A DNA stretch of 64,000 nt from Marivirga atlantica (GTDB lineage: Bacteria; Bacteroidota; Bacteroidia; Cytophagales; Cyclobacteriaceae): NCBI RefSeq assembly GCF_016734805.1, contig NZ_JAERQG010000003.1, positions 62,001 through 126,000 on the forward strand, in the 5' to 3' direction. Within the stretch, counting starts at the first letter, position 1. Each line of letters opens with the position of its first letter. Below, one piece after another: positions 8,582 through 17,357 of this stretch. A program made the position numbers and the translations under genes. The notes beneath the pieces were generated by a model. The model had not been told where the DNA came from, did no database searches, and worked only from the letters and a program-made list of their open reading frames with translations.

Positions 8582-10681
8582 ATGTCGAACCATACCTTCA
8601 ATATACTCACATTCAATCACCCTCAGGAAGAACAAACCTTTTACTTCACTGACCAGGAACAAGCCAACCTCACTCGGATTTACAAATCCTTAGTGCCTGA
8701 TGAGGTCATTGAAAAGTATGGAGAGCAAGACCATTATTACACATCATTTACAGTTGAGGCCGAAGGTTTCTTAGCGGTATCAAAACCAACAAGTCCACAG
8801 TTTGAGACCAAGACAAATGAGCAAGGAGAAGAACGGTCATATACCATCCGTAATTCTACCTTTTCCACTTCAGTACTAAAGAGATATTACAATTCACTCA
8901 TTCATAGCCATTTCAAGGAGAAAGGATTTTTAGTGAAGCCCAATTTTGTAAGTGATACAGAAGTTTGGCTTCCAAGTGCCAAACAAGACACCACAGGCAA
9001 GTACAAGATATTCGACCGCTTCTCACTCAAAGTACAGTTTAAGACAGTTTCCGACAGTCTTGAATTGTTGGTGACATTTGAAGGTAAATCCAAAATCTTC
9101 AAAGTTCCTGTCTCCACTCTTTTAGAGGATGTATCACCGACAGATATTAATTGGGTAGTGTATGAAAAGGGTCTGTACCGTTTTGATGAGTTACCTGATA
9201 GCGGTAAAAGAGAATATGACAAGGTGTATCCAGTATGGAATTTCGAAATCAGAGATGCGTTAATGCAAGGAACGGAAGCCCCGGACAAAACCAATAAGTA
9301 CAAAAAGTTTAGAGAGGGAATCGACAAGTTCTACAATCAATACCTGAATACAGAGGAATTCAAAGCAATCATTCCAATTACCTCCAATGGATTCATACCA
9401 GTTAATAAAATCAATGTCGGGTCAGTCAACAATTCCAGTAACCGCCTTTTATTCGGTGAAGAAAAGTCTGGAATCGTGCCAATGGATGGAATGAAAGAGC
9501 ATGGTCCTTTCGGATTAAGCCCTACTACTAAAATTCACTACTTTTTTATCTTTCATAAAGATGATCAGCCCATCGCAGAGAAGATGGACAGTTATTTCAA
9601 AGGAACTGAGTTTGGCTTTAAAGGATTGGTCAAGTTTATTCATACAACTTACCACACCGAAAAAGGATTCAGTATAAGGTTTGATGACAGAGATGATCCA
9701 TGGCCAGAAATCTATGAAGCGGTTACCAACAAACATTTTGAATCAGATATTCAGTACATCGCCATTTATATCAGTCCATTCTCCAAGAACTCACCGGACA
9801 AATCAAGAAGGAAGATATACTACAAGCTGAAAGAATTGCTTTTAAAGGAAGGTGTATCCTCACAGGTAATTGATGGTGAAAAGGTAATGACTAATGAAAA
9901 GTACTATTACAGCTTACCGAATATTGCAATTGCCATTTTAGCCAAATTGAACGGCATTCCGTGGAAGCTGGATACAAAGCTTAAAAATGAATTGATAGTA
10001 GGCATTGGAGCATTCAGAAACTCAGAAGTGGATATACAATATATCGGCAGTGCTTTTAGCTTCGCTAATAATGGGAAATTCAACCGTTTTGAGTGCTTCC
10101 AAAAAGACCAAACAAAGGAGTTAGCAGGTTCAATTATCAGAGCAGTAAAAGAGTATGCAAACGTCAATACAGGCATCAAACGGCTTGTGATCCACTTCTA
10201 CAAGAGTATGAGGCAAGATGAACTACAACCGATAGAAGACGGCCTCAAACACCTTGGATTAGACATTCCAGTATTTATAGTTTCCATCAACAAGACAGAA
10301 TCCTCGGACATTGTTGCATTTGATAACAGTTGGAAAGACCTTATGCCAATGAGTGGCACTTTCATAAAGGTTGGGTACAATAAGTTCCTGCTATTCAACA
10401 ACACAAGATACAACCCAAAATTCTACAGCTTCCATGACGGCTTTCCGTTCCCGATAAAGCTGAAAATCTTTTGTACAGAAAAAGAGCTGGTAGAAGAATA
10501 CAAGACGGTAAAGGAATTGATTGATCAGGTATATCAGTTCAGCCGTATGTACTGGAAATCAGTAAGACAACAGAACTTACCAGTTACCATCAAATACCCT
10601 GAAATGGTCGCAGAAATGCTCCCTCATTTTGATGGCAATGAAATACCTGAATTTGGAAAAGACAACCTTTGGTTTTTATAA
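8582..10681 (+). CDS. Prokaryotic Argonaute / PIWI-domain protein, catalytic residues apparently lost
   Basis: A 699-residue protein. The N-terminal part (about 1-310) shows no motif I recognise. A MID-like domain (about 315-460) includes 'YYKLKELLLKEGVSSQVI', with the Tyr-Lys (414-415) and Gln (428) positions expected of a guide 5'-phosphate pocket, and ends in 'LPNIAIAILAKLNGIPWKL', the familiar MID-PIWI junction with Lys455. The PIWI domain (about 465-699) follows. Where active enzymes have 'vGiD', this reads VGIGAF (Gly476 for the first Asp). The 'RDG' position reads HFYK (538-541). The last catalytic region reads 'LPVTIKYPEMVAEML', with Glu674 at the last position. At least two catalytic acids therefore appear absent, so guide-directed binding without slicing is expected. 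It starts 8 nt after the metallopeptidase gene; Fur follows by TAATG coupling. The family call is from motifs; the exact clade is not determined. Confidence 0.85.
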   Translation: MSNHTFNILTFNHPQEEQTFYFTDQEQANLTRIYKSLVPDEVIEKYGEQDHYYTSFTVEAEGFLAVSKPTSPQFETKTNEQGEERSYTIRNSTFSTSVLKRYYNSLIHSHFKEKGFLVKPNFVSDTEVWLPSAKQDTTGKYKIFDRFSLKVQFKTVSDSLELLVTFEGKSKIFKVPVSTLLEDVSPTDINWVVYEKGLYRFDELPDSGKREYDKVYPVWNFEIRDALMQGTEAPDKTNKYKKFREGIDKFYNQYLNTEEFKAIIPITSNGFIPVNKINVGSVNNSSNRLLFGEEKSGIVPMDGMKEHGPFGLSPTTKIHYFFIFHKDDQPIAEKMDSYFKGTEFGFKGLVKFIHTTYHTEKGFSIRFDDRDDPWPEIYEAVTNKHFESDIQYIAIYISPFSKNSPDKSRRKIYYKLKELLLKEGVSSQVIDGEKVMTNEKYYYSLPNIAIAILAKLNGIPWKLDTKLKNELIVGIGAFRNSEVDIQYIGSAFSFANNGKFNRFECFQKDQTKELAGSIIRAVKEYANVNTGIKRLVIHFYKSMRQDELQPIEDGLKHLGLDIPVFIVSINKTESSDIVAFDNSWKDLMPMSGTFIKVGYNKFLLFNNTRYNPKFYSFHDGFPFPIKLKIFCTEKELVEEYKTVKELIDQVYQFSRMYWKSVRQQNLPVTIKYPEMVAEMLPHFDGNEIPEFGKDNLWFL

Positions 10682-11091
10682 TGGACAGAATAGAAGAAAT
10701 ATTTAAAATTAAGGACGTAAAGCCGACTGCTGTAAGGATAGTAGTACTGCGCTACCTATTAGAGCAAAAGAAAGCACAGTCTTTAAAAGACATTGAAGTT
10801 GGTCTCGATCAAACAGACAGAAGTTCAATTTTTCGCACACTAAAAACTTTTGAAGATCATAAGGTGATCCATAGCATCGAAGATGGCTCAGGGATGACCA
10901 AGTATGCTGTATGTGTAGAAGGCTGCAATTGCGATCCAGAAGACCTTCATTATCATTTCTATTGCACTTCATGTGAAATGACTTTTTGCCTTTTAGACCA
11001 CCCTATTCCTTTAGTCAATCTACCAAATAATTTTAAAATGGCACAAGCTAACATGGTCATTAAAGGATTATGCGATAAGTGTAACCAATAA
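10681..11091 (+). CDS. Fur-family metal-dependent transcriptional repressor
   Basis: A 136-residue Fur/Zur-like regulator. A winged-helix DNA-binding domain (about 1-80, 'SSIFRTLKTFEDHKVIHSI') is followed by a dimerisation/metal domain with 'HYHFYCTSC' (H90, H92, C95, C98) and a C-terminal CDKC (C131, C134). The two CxxC pairs form the usual structural zinc site. The ATG at 10681 shares its first base with the stop of the Argonaute gene and is preferred over the in-frame ATG at 10669, which would overlap it. An inverted repeat just downstream (11096-11110), upstream of the exported Cys-rich protein and the CzcA operon, is a candidate target. Whether it senses Zn, Fe or another metal cannot be read from the sequence. 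Confidence 0.92.
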   Translation: MDRIEEIFKIKDVKPTAVRIVVLRYLLEQKKAQSLKDIEVGLDQTDRSSIFRTLKTFEDHKVIHSIEDGSGMTKYAVCVEGCNCDPEDLHYHFYCTSCEMTFCLLDHPIPLVNLPNNFKMAQANMVIKGLCDKCNQ

Positions 11092-11095
11092 CCTT

Positions 11096-11130
11096 TGCAA
11101 TCGGGTTGCACTATCACTTCTTTATATTTG
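11096..11130 (+). promoter_or_regulatory. Promoter with candidate Fur-family operator
   Basis: A perfect inverted repeat TGCAA-TCGGG-TTGCA (11096-11110) lies just upstream of a consensus -7 box TATATTTG (11123-11130). The ATG at 11137 is only 7 nt beyond the box, so the transcript may be nearly leaderless. The repeat covers the place where the -33 element and polymerase would bind, which suits a repressor site. Assigning it to the adjacent Fur-family protein is inference. Confidence 0.5.
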
Positions 11131-11136
11131 TGACCA

Positions 11137-11466
11137 ATGAAGTATTTATCTTTGATATTCGCCACGTTTACGCTGATGCTCTCCACAGTCCCTATTGAGG
11201 GAGCTTGTCGTAGTAACTCGTATGATGGTGTTTACAACTACTCAAATACAGAATCTAGTCAGCAGGAGAGCGGAAATCAGGATAACGAAAATTGCCCCCC
11301 ACTCTGTGGTTGTCAATGTAGTCATGTACATGCAATCTCTTTTGGAAACAATAGGGTAATTATCAATCTGGTATTTGCGGATAATAATAAGTTGCCCAGA
11401 AACTACAACAATGGTATTTCTTTTAATTTAATAAATGCCGTTTGGCATCCCCCAAAGTTTTCCTAA
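11137..11466 (+). CDS. Small exported Cys/His-containing protein (DUF6660-like)
   Basis: A 109-residue protein with a clear N-terminal signal peptide (about 1-22) and then a short mature region containing 'CPPLCGCQCSHVHAI', a compact cluster of Cys and His suitable for metal binding. The C-terminal third is hydrophobic/beta-like. Similar small exported proteins sit in front of CzcA-type pumps in Bacteroidota (annotated as DUF6660 as far as I recall). Its position between the Fur-box promoter and the czcA fusion gene suggests a periplasmic metal-binding or sensing role; that is inference. Confidence 0.8.
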   Translation: MKYLSLIFATFTLMLSTVPIEGACRSNSYDGVYNYSNTESSQQESGNQDNENCPPLCGCQCSHVHAISFGNNRVIINLVFADNNKLPRNYNNGISFNLINAVWHPPKFS

Positions 11467-11495
11467 AAGGTTATTGCTTACTTATTCAAAGGTAT

Positions 11496-11527
11496 TAACA
11501 CATGTGATTTTCAAGTCACATGTGTTA
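11496..11527. terminator. 12-bp perfect inverted repeat in the czcA leader
   Basis: TAACACATGTGA and its exact reverse complement are separated by 8 nt. The stem is AT-rich at its base and lacks a strong T tract, so it may be a weak terminator/attenuator between the exported Cys-rich protein and the pump gene, an mRNA processing hairpin, or a dimeric regulator site. The sequence alone does not decide. Confidence 0.4.
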
Positions 11528-11592
11528 TATTCAATAACCACCACTACGCCTACTGTCCAATAGAACAGTACGGCTTGTATTTCCAAATCAAC

Positions 11593-11644
11593 ATGTTTAA
11601 AAGTCATAAACATCAGGACTTCTTTATCAAGAGATCCTGATAAA
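11593..11644 (+). promoter_or_regulatory. Two hairpins immediately upstream of the czcA start
   Basis: ATGTTTA/TAAACAT (11593-11613) and TTTATCA/TGATAAA (11623-11644) are perfect 7-bp inverted repeats. The second ends 9 nt before the ATG at 11654 and could mask ribosome entry. Together with the 12-bp repeat at 11496-11527 they make the 187-nt leader unusually structured. Confidence 0.35.
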
Positions 11645-11653
11645 AGTAAAGCT

Positions 11654-14600
11654 ATGATTAATCAAATAATTTCGTTTTCAATAAAAAACAAGCTTATTAT
11701 TGGCCTGCTCACGCTGGCGCTCATTGGGGTCGGGATATACTCCATGTCCACCGTCAATCTGGGCTCTGTACCCGACATTACCAATAATCAAGTGCAGGTA
11801 ATTACTGTATCAGAAAACCTGGCCACTGAGGATATCGAACAGTTTGTTACTTACCCTGTAGAGTTGGCCATGGGCAACCTGCCGGGAGTAGATGAAATCC
11901 GTTCTGTTTCGAGGTTCGGCCTCTCTGTCGTTACCATTGTTTTTGAAGACGATATGGGTACCTATCTGCCCCGCCAACTGGTACAGGAAAAACTAATCGA
12001 ATTAAAAGAGACCATACCGGAGAAATTTGGAAGCCCATCAATGGGTCCCATTTCCACTGGTTTAGGCCAAATCTATGAATACACCATTGAACCACAAGAG
12101 GGTTATGACTCGATGTATTCACCTATGGAGTTGCGCACGATTCAAGAATGGATTGTAAAACGGCAATTAACTTTGCTTGAAGGTGTGGTTGAGGTGAATT
12201 CTTTCGGTGGCTATATTAAGCAATATGAAGTGGCCATTAACCCGGATAAACTCAATGCACAGAATGTGAGCATCTCTCAAGTATATGAGGCTCTGGCCAG
12301 AAACAATGTTAATACCGGTGGGGCTTACATTGAGAAGAACAGGATGTCTAATTTCATCCGTGGAGAAGGCTTGGTGCGCTCTCTGGATGATATCCGAAAA
12401 ATCGTCATAAAAACAGAAAATGGGATCCCGGTTACGGTAGGTGATGTAGCCTCTAAAGTACACTTCGGCAGCCAGGTGCGATATGGGGCTTTCACACAGG
12501 ATGGAAAAGAAGCTGTTGGCGGCATTATTATGATGCTAAAAGGCTCCAATCCCAATGCAGTCATTCAGAATGTAAAAGAGCGTATGGAAGAGATAGAAAA
12601 ATCTCTTCCGGAGGGATTAGCGATCAATACGATAATTGATCGTAGTGATTTAATTTCCAGGACTACCGATACTGTAAAAACCAATCTTATAGAAGGGGCG
12701 CTGATTGTCATTTTCGCCCTGGTGATTCTGTTGGGTAGCCTTCGTGGCGGTATTATCACTGCGACTACCATTCCGCTTTCCCTACTGTTTGCCTTCATTT
12801 TAATGAAGCAGTTCAATGTGTGGGCCAACCTGATGAGCCTTGGGGCCATTGATTTTGGGATCATCATTGACGGGGCGGTGATCATTATAGAGGGCACAGT
12901 GTATGAAATCCAAAAGCGCATCCGGTCAGGGAAAATCAAATTCAACCAGGGCGTAATGGATGAGGTTGCTTATGATGCGGGCAGTACAATGATGAGTTCG
13001 GCCTTTTTCGGACAGATTATCATCCTCATTGTATTTACCCCCATCTTATTCCTTACCGGGGTGGAAGGTAAGATGTTTCAGCCGATGGCCTATACATTTG
13101 GCTTTGCCATGATTGGTGCCATTTTCCTTTGTCTGACGTATGTACCGATGATGTCGGCCTTGTTTATGAAACCTGTTCAAAACAAAAAGAACTGGTTTGG
13201 ACGATTTGAACGCTGGCTGGAAAAGGTTAGTGATAAAATAATAGATGGCATTCAATGGGTTTATTTGCCTTTGCTAAAAGGTGCGCTGCGTTTTAAAGCA
13301 ATTGTGATCATCGTAGCTATTGTGCTGCTGGGAGTAGCCGGGTTTATTTTTTCCCGTATGGGAGGGGAGTTTGTGCCACAGCTTGATGAAGGAGATATCG
13401 CGATGCAGGCACTCATCAGGCCCGGAAGTTCCCTAAGTGAGTCTAAAGAGGTATCAATCAAGATTGAGAACCTGTTGCTGGAAAGTTTTCCCGAAATAAA
13501 AACGGTAACTGCCCGGATTGGGGTGGCCGATATCCCTACGGACCCCATGCCGATGGATATAGCCGATATGTACCTCATATTGGAAAAAGATAAAGATAAA
13601 TGGGTTTCAGCTGAAACCAAGGACGAGCTAATTGAGCAAATCAAGGAAAAGCTGGAAACCAATCTGACCGGGGTTAACCTGGTATTTACCCAGCCGGTAG
13701 AGCTGCGTTTTAATGAGTTGCTGGAAGGGGTACGGGAGGACATTGCCGTAAAACTCTATGGCGAAGACCTGGAAGTGCTTTCCGCAAAAGTGCAGGAAAT
13801 GGCGGATATAATTTCTACCGTGCCAGGAGCCGGTGATGTAAACCCAGAACGTACATCAGGACTTCCCCAAATGACCGTTCGTTACAATCGGGATAAAATT
13901 GCCCAATATGGATTGGACATTCAAAAGATCAATGAGTATGTGAGTTCAGCCTTTGCAGGTGGTGTGGCCGGGGTGATTTTTGAAGGTGAAAAAAGATTTG
14001 ATCTGGTCATCCGCTTTGATGAGGCGCACCGGAAAAGTATTGATGACCTGCGCACACTCTACATTGATCTACCCGATGGTACCCAAGTTCCGATAAAAGA
14101 AGTGGCCGACATTAGCTATGTGCCGGGCCCCATGCAGATCTCGCGGGACAATACCTATAGAAGAACCTATGTAGGAGTGAATACACGGGGAAGAGATGTA
14201 GAGTCAGTGGTAAATGATATTCAGGAAAAACTGGATGCACAACTAGAGTTACCTCCCGGCTATTACATCACTTATGGAGGAGAGTTTGAAAATCTGGAAA
14301 GGGCTAAAAGCAGATTAGCAATTGTTGTACCCATTGCTCTCTTTCTCATCTTTGTTCTGCTCTACTTCGCCCTGAAATCATTTTCTCAATCCATTATGAT
14401 CTATATAGCTATTCCACTGGCAGCTATTGGGGGAGTATTTGCACTGTGGGTTAGAGATATGCCTTTTAGTATTTCAGCGGGAGTTGGTTTTATTGTGCTT
14501 TTTGGTGTAGCTGTCCTGAACGGTTTGGTATTGATCAACCGATTTAATTCCCTGAAAGAGGAAGGAGTCACCAGCATCAGGGACCGCATTTTTACAGGAA

Positions 14601-16066
14601 CTAAAGAACGGATCAGGCCTATTATGCTTACCGCAACCACGGATATTCTCGGATTTCTTCCTATGGCATTTTCAGCGTCTGCAGGAGCAGAAGTGCAGCG
14701 GCCTTTGGCTACTGTGGTAATTGGTGGTATGCTTACTGCCACCTTGCTTACGCTGGTAGTGCTGCCGGTGCTTTACACTTTTGTAGAAGGAAGAAGCGAT
14801 AAAAGAAATAACCTGAGTGCACCAAATGTCAATGTGATCATCATATTGATTATTTGTGGTGGATTATTTGGCTTACCGGCTATGGCTAATGCCCAGCAGC
14901 AGGAACAAAAGAATGACAGCCTACCAACGATTACATTAGAACAGGCAAGGAAGCGTGCAATAGAAAATTATCCTAAAATCCAATCAGCCAGGCTGGAAAT
15001 TGAAAGCCAACAGGCCTTAAAGAAAACAGCGTGGGACTTAGGTAATACCCAAATATTTACTGGTAAAGAGGAAGTGGGCAATGGATCGGATGGTGTGTAC
15101 ACACAATTCGGTATCCAGCAGCAGCAGATTGATGTGTTCGGTATAGCACCACGTTTGAAATTGCAAAAGGAACGGGTGGCATTGGCTGAAGCTGCTCTGG
15201 ACTTGTCTGTAATAGAACTGGAAAGGGAAGTGAGTCAGGCCTGGGCGCAGGTATATGCTTCAAAGAATAATTACCAGGTGTATGAGCAGTTGGATTCGGT
15301 TTTTACCGATATTGAAAGAGCCGCACGAATCCGCTTAGAAACAGAAGCCACTTCCAAGCTGGAATATTTGGCTACTTCCAACCAGGCCAATCAGGTACAG
15401 ATACAGAAGGAGCAGGCGTACAGAGATTATCTAAGTGCCTTGCAGCGGCTCAACCTGTGGTTTGCCAATGATACACTATTTACCGTGCCGGATATCCCGG
15501 CCACTCAATTGGATGAACCGCTGAATTATGTAGCCGATTCCCTAATGAACCATCCTATTTTGAATGTTTCAAAACAACGGGTAGATGTAGCGGATGCGAC
15601 CATAAAAGAAAGACGTTCGCAGTTTTTTCCACAGTTGCAAGGCCAATATGGACGACAACAAGTTGATGGGCAATCAGGATTTTATCAGTACCAAATCGGT
15701 ATTCGGATCCCTTTGTTTTTCGGGCCTGAGCTTGGCAGGACACAATCGGCCAAAATACAGCGGGATATTGCAGGACAAAACCTGCGACAAAACCAGTTGG
15801 AGTTGAATGCAGCTTATCAGGAAATGAAAGAGCAGTATCTGAAATGGCTTTATTCATGGAATTACTACAGGGATGAAGCACTACCCCTGGCGCAGGAACA
15901 ACGAGCCGGAGCTATTTTGGCTTATCGGGAAGGGGCGATTGACTATGTGACTTTTCTGCAAAACATCAGGGATGCCATTCGCATAGAGGTGGACTCATGG
16001 AATGCCTTCGGCAACTACCTGAATAGCCGCTACCAACTGGAATACTATTTAAAAACATCAAATTAA
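11654..16066 (+). CDS. czcA: CzcA-type heavy-metal RND efflux pump fused to TolC-like outer-membrane channel
   Basis: Residues 1-1055 form a proton-driven RND pump with 12 membrane segments. The fourth-helix signature D400-F-G...D406-G-A...E413 matches the divalent-metal (Zn/Co/Cd) HME class. Residues about 1062-1080 form a hydrophobic stretch ending in 'AMANA', which looks like a signal peptide with an A-x-A cleavage site, followed by about 390 residues of TolC/CzcC-like helical repeats ('TLEQARKRAIENYPKIQSA') to the stop. One gene thus encodes inner-membrane pump and outer-membrane channel; cleavage at the internal signal would release the channel to the envelope. The adaptor follows 18-50 nt downstream depending on start. 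Codon composition looks more GC-rich than the flanks, consistent with transfer. This is a fusion architecture, not a frameshift. Confidence 0.96.
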   Translation: MINQIISFSIKNKLIIGLLTLALIGVGIYSMSTVNLGSVPDITNNQVQVITVSENLATEDIEQFVTYPVELAMGNLPGVDEIRSVSRFGLSVVTIVFEDDMGTYLPRQLVQEKLIELKETIPEKFGSPSMGPISTGLGQIYEYTIEPQEGYDSMYSPMELRTIQEWIVKRQLTLLEGVVEVNSFGGYIKQYEVAINPDKLNAQNVSISQVYEALARNNVNTGGAYIEKNRMSNFIRGEGLVRSLDDIRKIVIKTENGIPVTVGDVASKVHFGSQVRYGAFTQDGKEAVGGIIMMLKGSNPNAVIQNVKERMEEIEKSLPEGLAINTIIDRSDLISRTTDTVKTNLIEGALIVIFALVILLGSLRGGIITATTIPLSLLFAFILMKQFNVWANLMSLGAIDFGIIIDGAVIIIEGTVYEIQKRIRSGKIKFNQGVMDEVAYDAGSTMMSSAFFGQIIILIVFTPILFLTGVEGKMFQPMAYTFGFAMIGAIFLCLTYVPMMSALFMKPVQNKKNWFGRFERWLEKVSDKIIDGIQWVYLPLLKGALRFKAIVIIVAIVLLGVAGFIFSRMGGEFVPQLDEGDIAMQALIRPGSSLSESKEVSIKIENLLLESFPEIKTVTARIGVADIPTDPMPMDIADMYLILEKDKDKWVSAETKDELIEQIKEKLETNLTGVNLVFTQPVELRFNELLEGVREDIAVKLYGEDLEVLSAKVQEMADIISTVPGAGDVNPERTSGLPQMTVRYNRDKIAQYGLDIQKINEYVSSAFAGGVAGVIFEGEKRFDLVIRFDEAHRKSIDDLRTLYIDLPDGTQVPIKEVADISYVPGPMQISRDNTYRRTYVGVNTRGRDVESVVNDIQEKLDAQLELPPGYYITYGGEFENLERAKSRLAIVVPIALFLIFVLLYFALKSFSQSIMIYIAIPLAAIGGVFALWVRDMPFSISAGVGFIVLFGVAVLNGLVLINRFNSLKEEGVTSIRDRIFTGTKERIRPIMLTATTDILGFLPMAFSASAGAEVQRPLATVVIGGMLTATLLTLVVLPVLYTFVEGRSDKRNNLSAPNVNVIIILIICGGLFGLPAMANAQQQEQKNDSLPTITLEQARKRAIENYPKIQSARLEIESQQALKKTAWDLGNTQIFTGKEEVGNGSDGVYTQFGIQQQQIDVFGIAPRLKLQKERVALAEAALDLSVIELEREVSQAWAQVYASKNNYQVYEQLDSVFTDIERAARIRLETEATSKLEYLATSNQANQVQIQKEQAYRDYLSALQRLNLWFANDTLFTVPDIPATQLDEPLNYVADSLMNHPILNVSKQRVDVADATIKERRSQFFPQLQGQYGRQQVDGQSGFYQYQIGIRIPLFFGPELGRTQSAKIQRDIAGQNLRQNQLELNAAYQEMKEQYLKWLYSWNYYRDEALPLAQEQRAGAILAYREGAIDYVTFLQNIRDAIRIEVDSWNAFGNYLNSRYQLEYYLKTSN

Positions 16067-16114
16067 GCATTTAATAAAACCTGAATGGATAATCAGATTA
16101 AAAATATAAACACA

Positions 16115-17347
16115 ATGAAAAAGCAAATCTTATATATACTGGGATTGGTACTGATGGTATCGGTATTTACGGGCTGCGGCAGCAAGTCGGCTGATAACTC
16201 AGGTGATGCCTCTCACGAAGAACACAGTGAGGGCGAGGCTAGGCACGAGGGTGAAGAAGGAACTAATGAAGAAGGGATGGCTGAGCTTCACCTTTCGGAT
16301 CTCAAGTTTGAAAGCCTGGGCATCAAAATTGACACACTACCCATTCGCTCACTATCGGGCGTGGTAGAAGCAAATGGCCAGTTAGAAGTGCTACCTCAGC
16401 ATGAAGCAACCGTTACAGCTATTCTGGGAGCCAACGTAACCTCCATCAAAGTGATAGAGGGAGACCAGGTTAGCAGAGGGCAGGTATTGGCCTATATTTC
16501 TCATCCTAACCTGACCAGGTTACAGACTGACTATATACGGGCTTACAGCCAACTACAGTTTCTGGAAAAAGAAAACCAGCGGCAGAAAAGGCTCTATGAA
16601 GAAGAGGTAGGTTCCGGAAAAACTTATCAGCAAATTCAGGCGGACTACCAGGCCATGAAAGGTGAGGTAAAAGGCTATGAAGCCCAATTGAAGCAGCTAA
16701 GCCTGAATGTGGAGAAGATACGGAGTGGGGAAATCTATGGGTACGTACCTGTAGTCAGTCCCATCCATGGATTCATACAAAAAGTCAAGGTTCAGATTGG
16801 TCAATATGTAGACCCTCAGACCAAGATGTTTATGATTGTCAATACCGACCACATTCATGCCGACCTGATGGTGTTTGAAAAGGATATTTATAAAGTAAAG
16901 GTAGGACAAAAAGTGTCCTTTACTGTGGAGTCTGTTCCGGGAAATACGCTGACTGCCAAAATCTATTCGGTAGGCAAACAATTTGAACAAAACCCGAAAG
17001 CGGTGCATGTACACGCAGAGATAGATCAAAAAGAAGATTTTTTGATCCCGGGGATGTATATCAATGGTAAAATAAGAACGGGTGATAATCAGGTAAAAGC
17101 CTTGCCGGAAAGTGCCATCATAGAAGAAGAAGGCAAGCCTTATATTTTTATGGCGGAAGCGCATGAAGAAGATGGCAAAACCGAATGGGCGTTTAAAGCC
17201 ATAGAAGTACGAACAGGTATCACAGAAGACGGATGGGTAGAAATTAAATTGTTAGAGCCACTTCCTGAGGGCACAAAAGTAGCCTGGAACAACGCTTATT
17301 ACCTAATTTCTGAAATGAAAAAAGGGGAGACTGGTGACGATGATTAA
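16115..17347 (+). CDS. czcB: RND efflux periplasmic adaptor (membrane-fusion) lipoprotein
   Basis: Adaptor linking the inner-membrane RND pump to the outer-membrane channel. The ATG at 16115 is chosen because it gives a standard lipoprotein signal ('ILGLVLMVSVFTGCGSK', lipidated Cys); the in-frame ATG at 16085 adds ten polar residues. After a His/Glu-rich segment ('HEEHSEGEARHEGEEG', likely metal-binding) come the lipoyl/barrel-sandwich halves ('VTAILGANVTSIKVIEGDQV' and 'VVSPIHGFIQKVKVQIGQYV') around a coiled coil, then the beta-barrel and membrane-proximal domains. It lies directly after the CzcA-TolC fusion and overlaps the region upstream of the CDF gene, so it is part of the same operon. 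Confidence 0.94.
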   Translation: MKKQILYILGLVLMVSVFTGCGSKSADNSGDASHEEHSEGEARHEGEEGTNEEGMAELHLSDLKFESLGIKIDTLPIRSLSGVVEANGQLEVLPQHEATVTAILGANVTSIKVIEGDQVSRGQVLAYISHPNLTRLQTDYIRAYSQLQFLEKENQRQKRLYEEEVGSGKTYQQIQADYQAMKGEVKGYEAQLKQLSLNVEKIRSGEIYGYVPVVSPIHGFIQKVKVQIGQYVDPQTKMFMIVNTDHIHADLMVFEKDIYKVKVGQKVSFTVESVPGNTLTAKIYSVGKQFEQNPKAVHVHAEIDQKEDFLIPGMYINGKIRTGDNQVKALPESAIIEEEGKPYIFMAEAHEEDGKTEWAFKAIEVRTGITEDGWVEIKLLEPLPEGTKVAWNNAYYLISEMKKGETGDDD

Positions 17348-17357
17348 AGATAGAAGT

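Noticed and set aside
12565-13743. Long minus-strand frames inside the CzcA-TolC gene
   Set aside because: They are antisense shadows of a strongly coding frame and have no motif.
16697-17164. 155-codon minus-strand frame inside the adaptor gene
   Set aside because: It is the complement of the adaptor coding sequence. No signal or family features.
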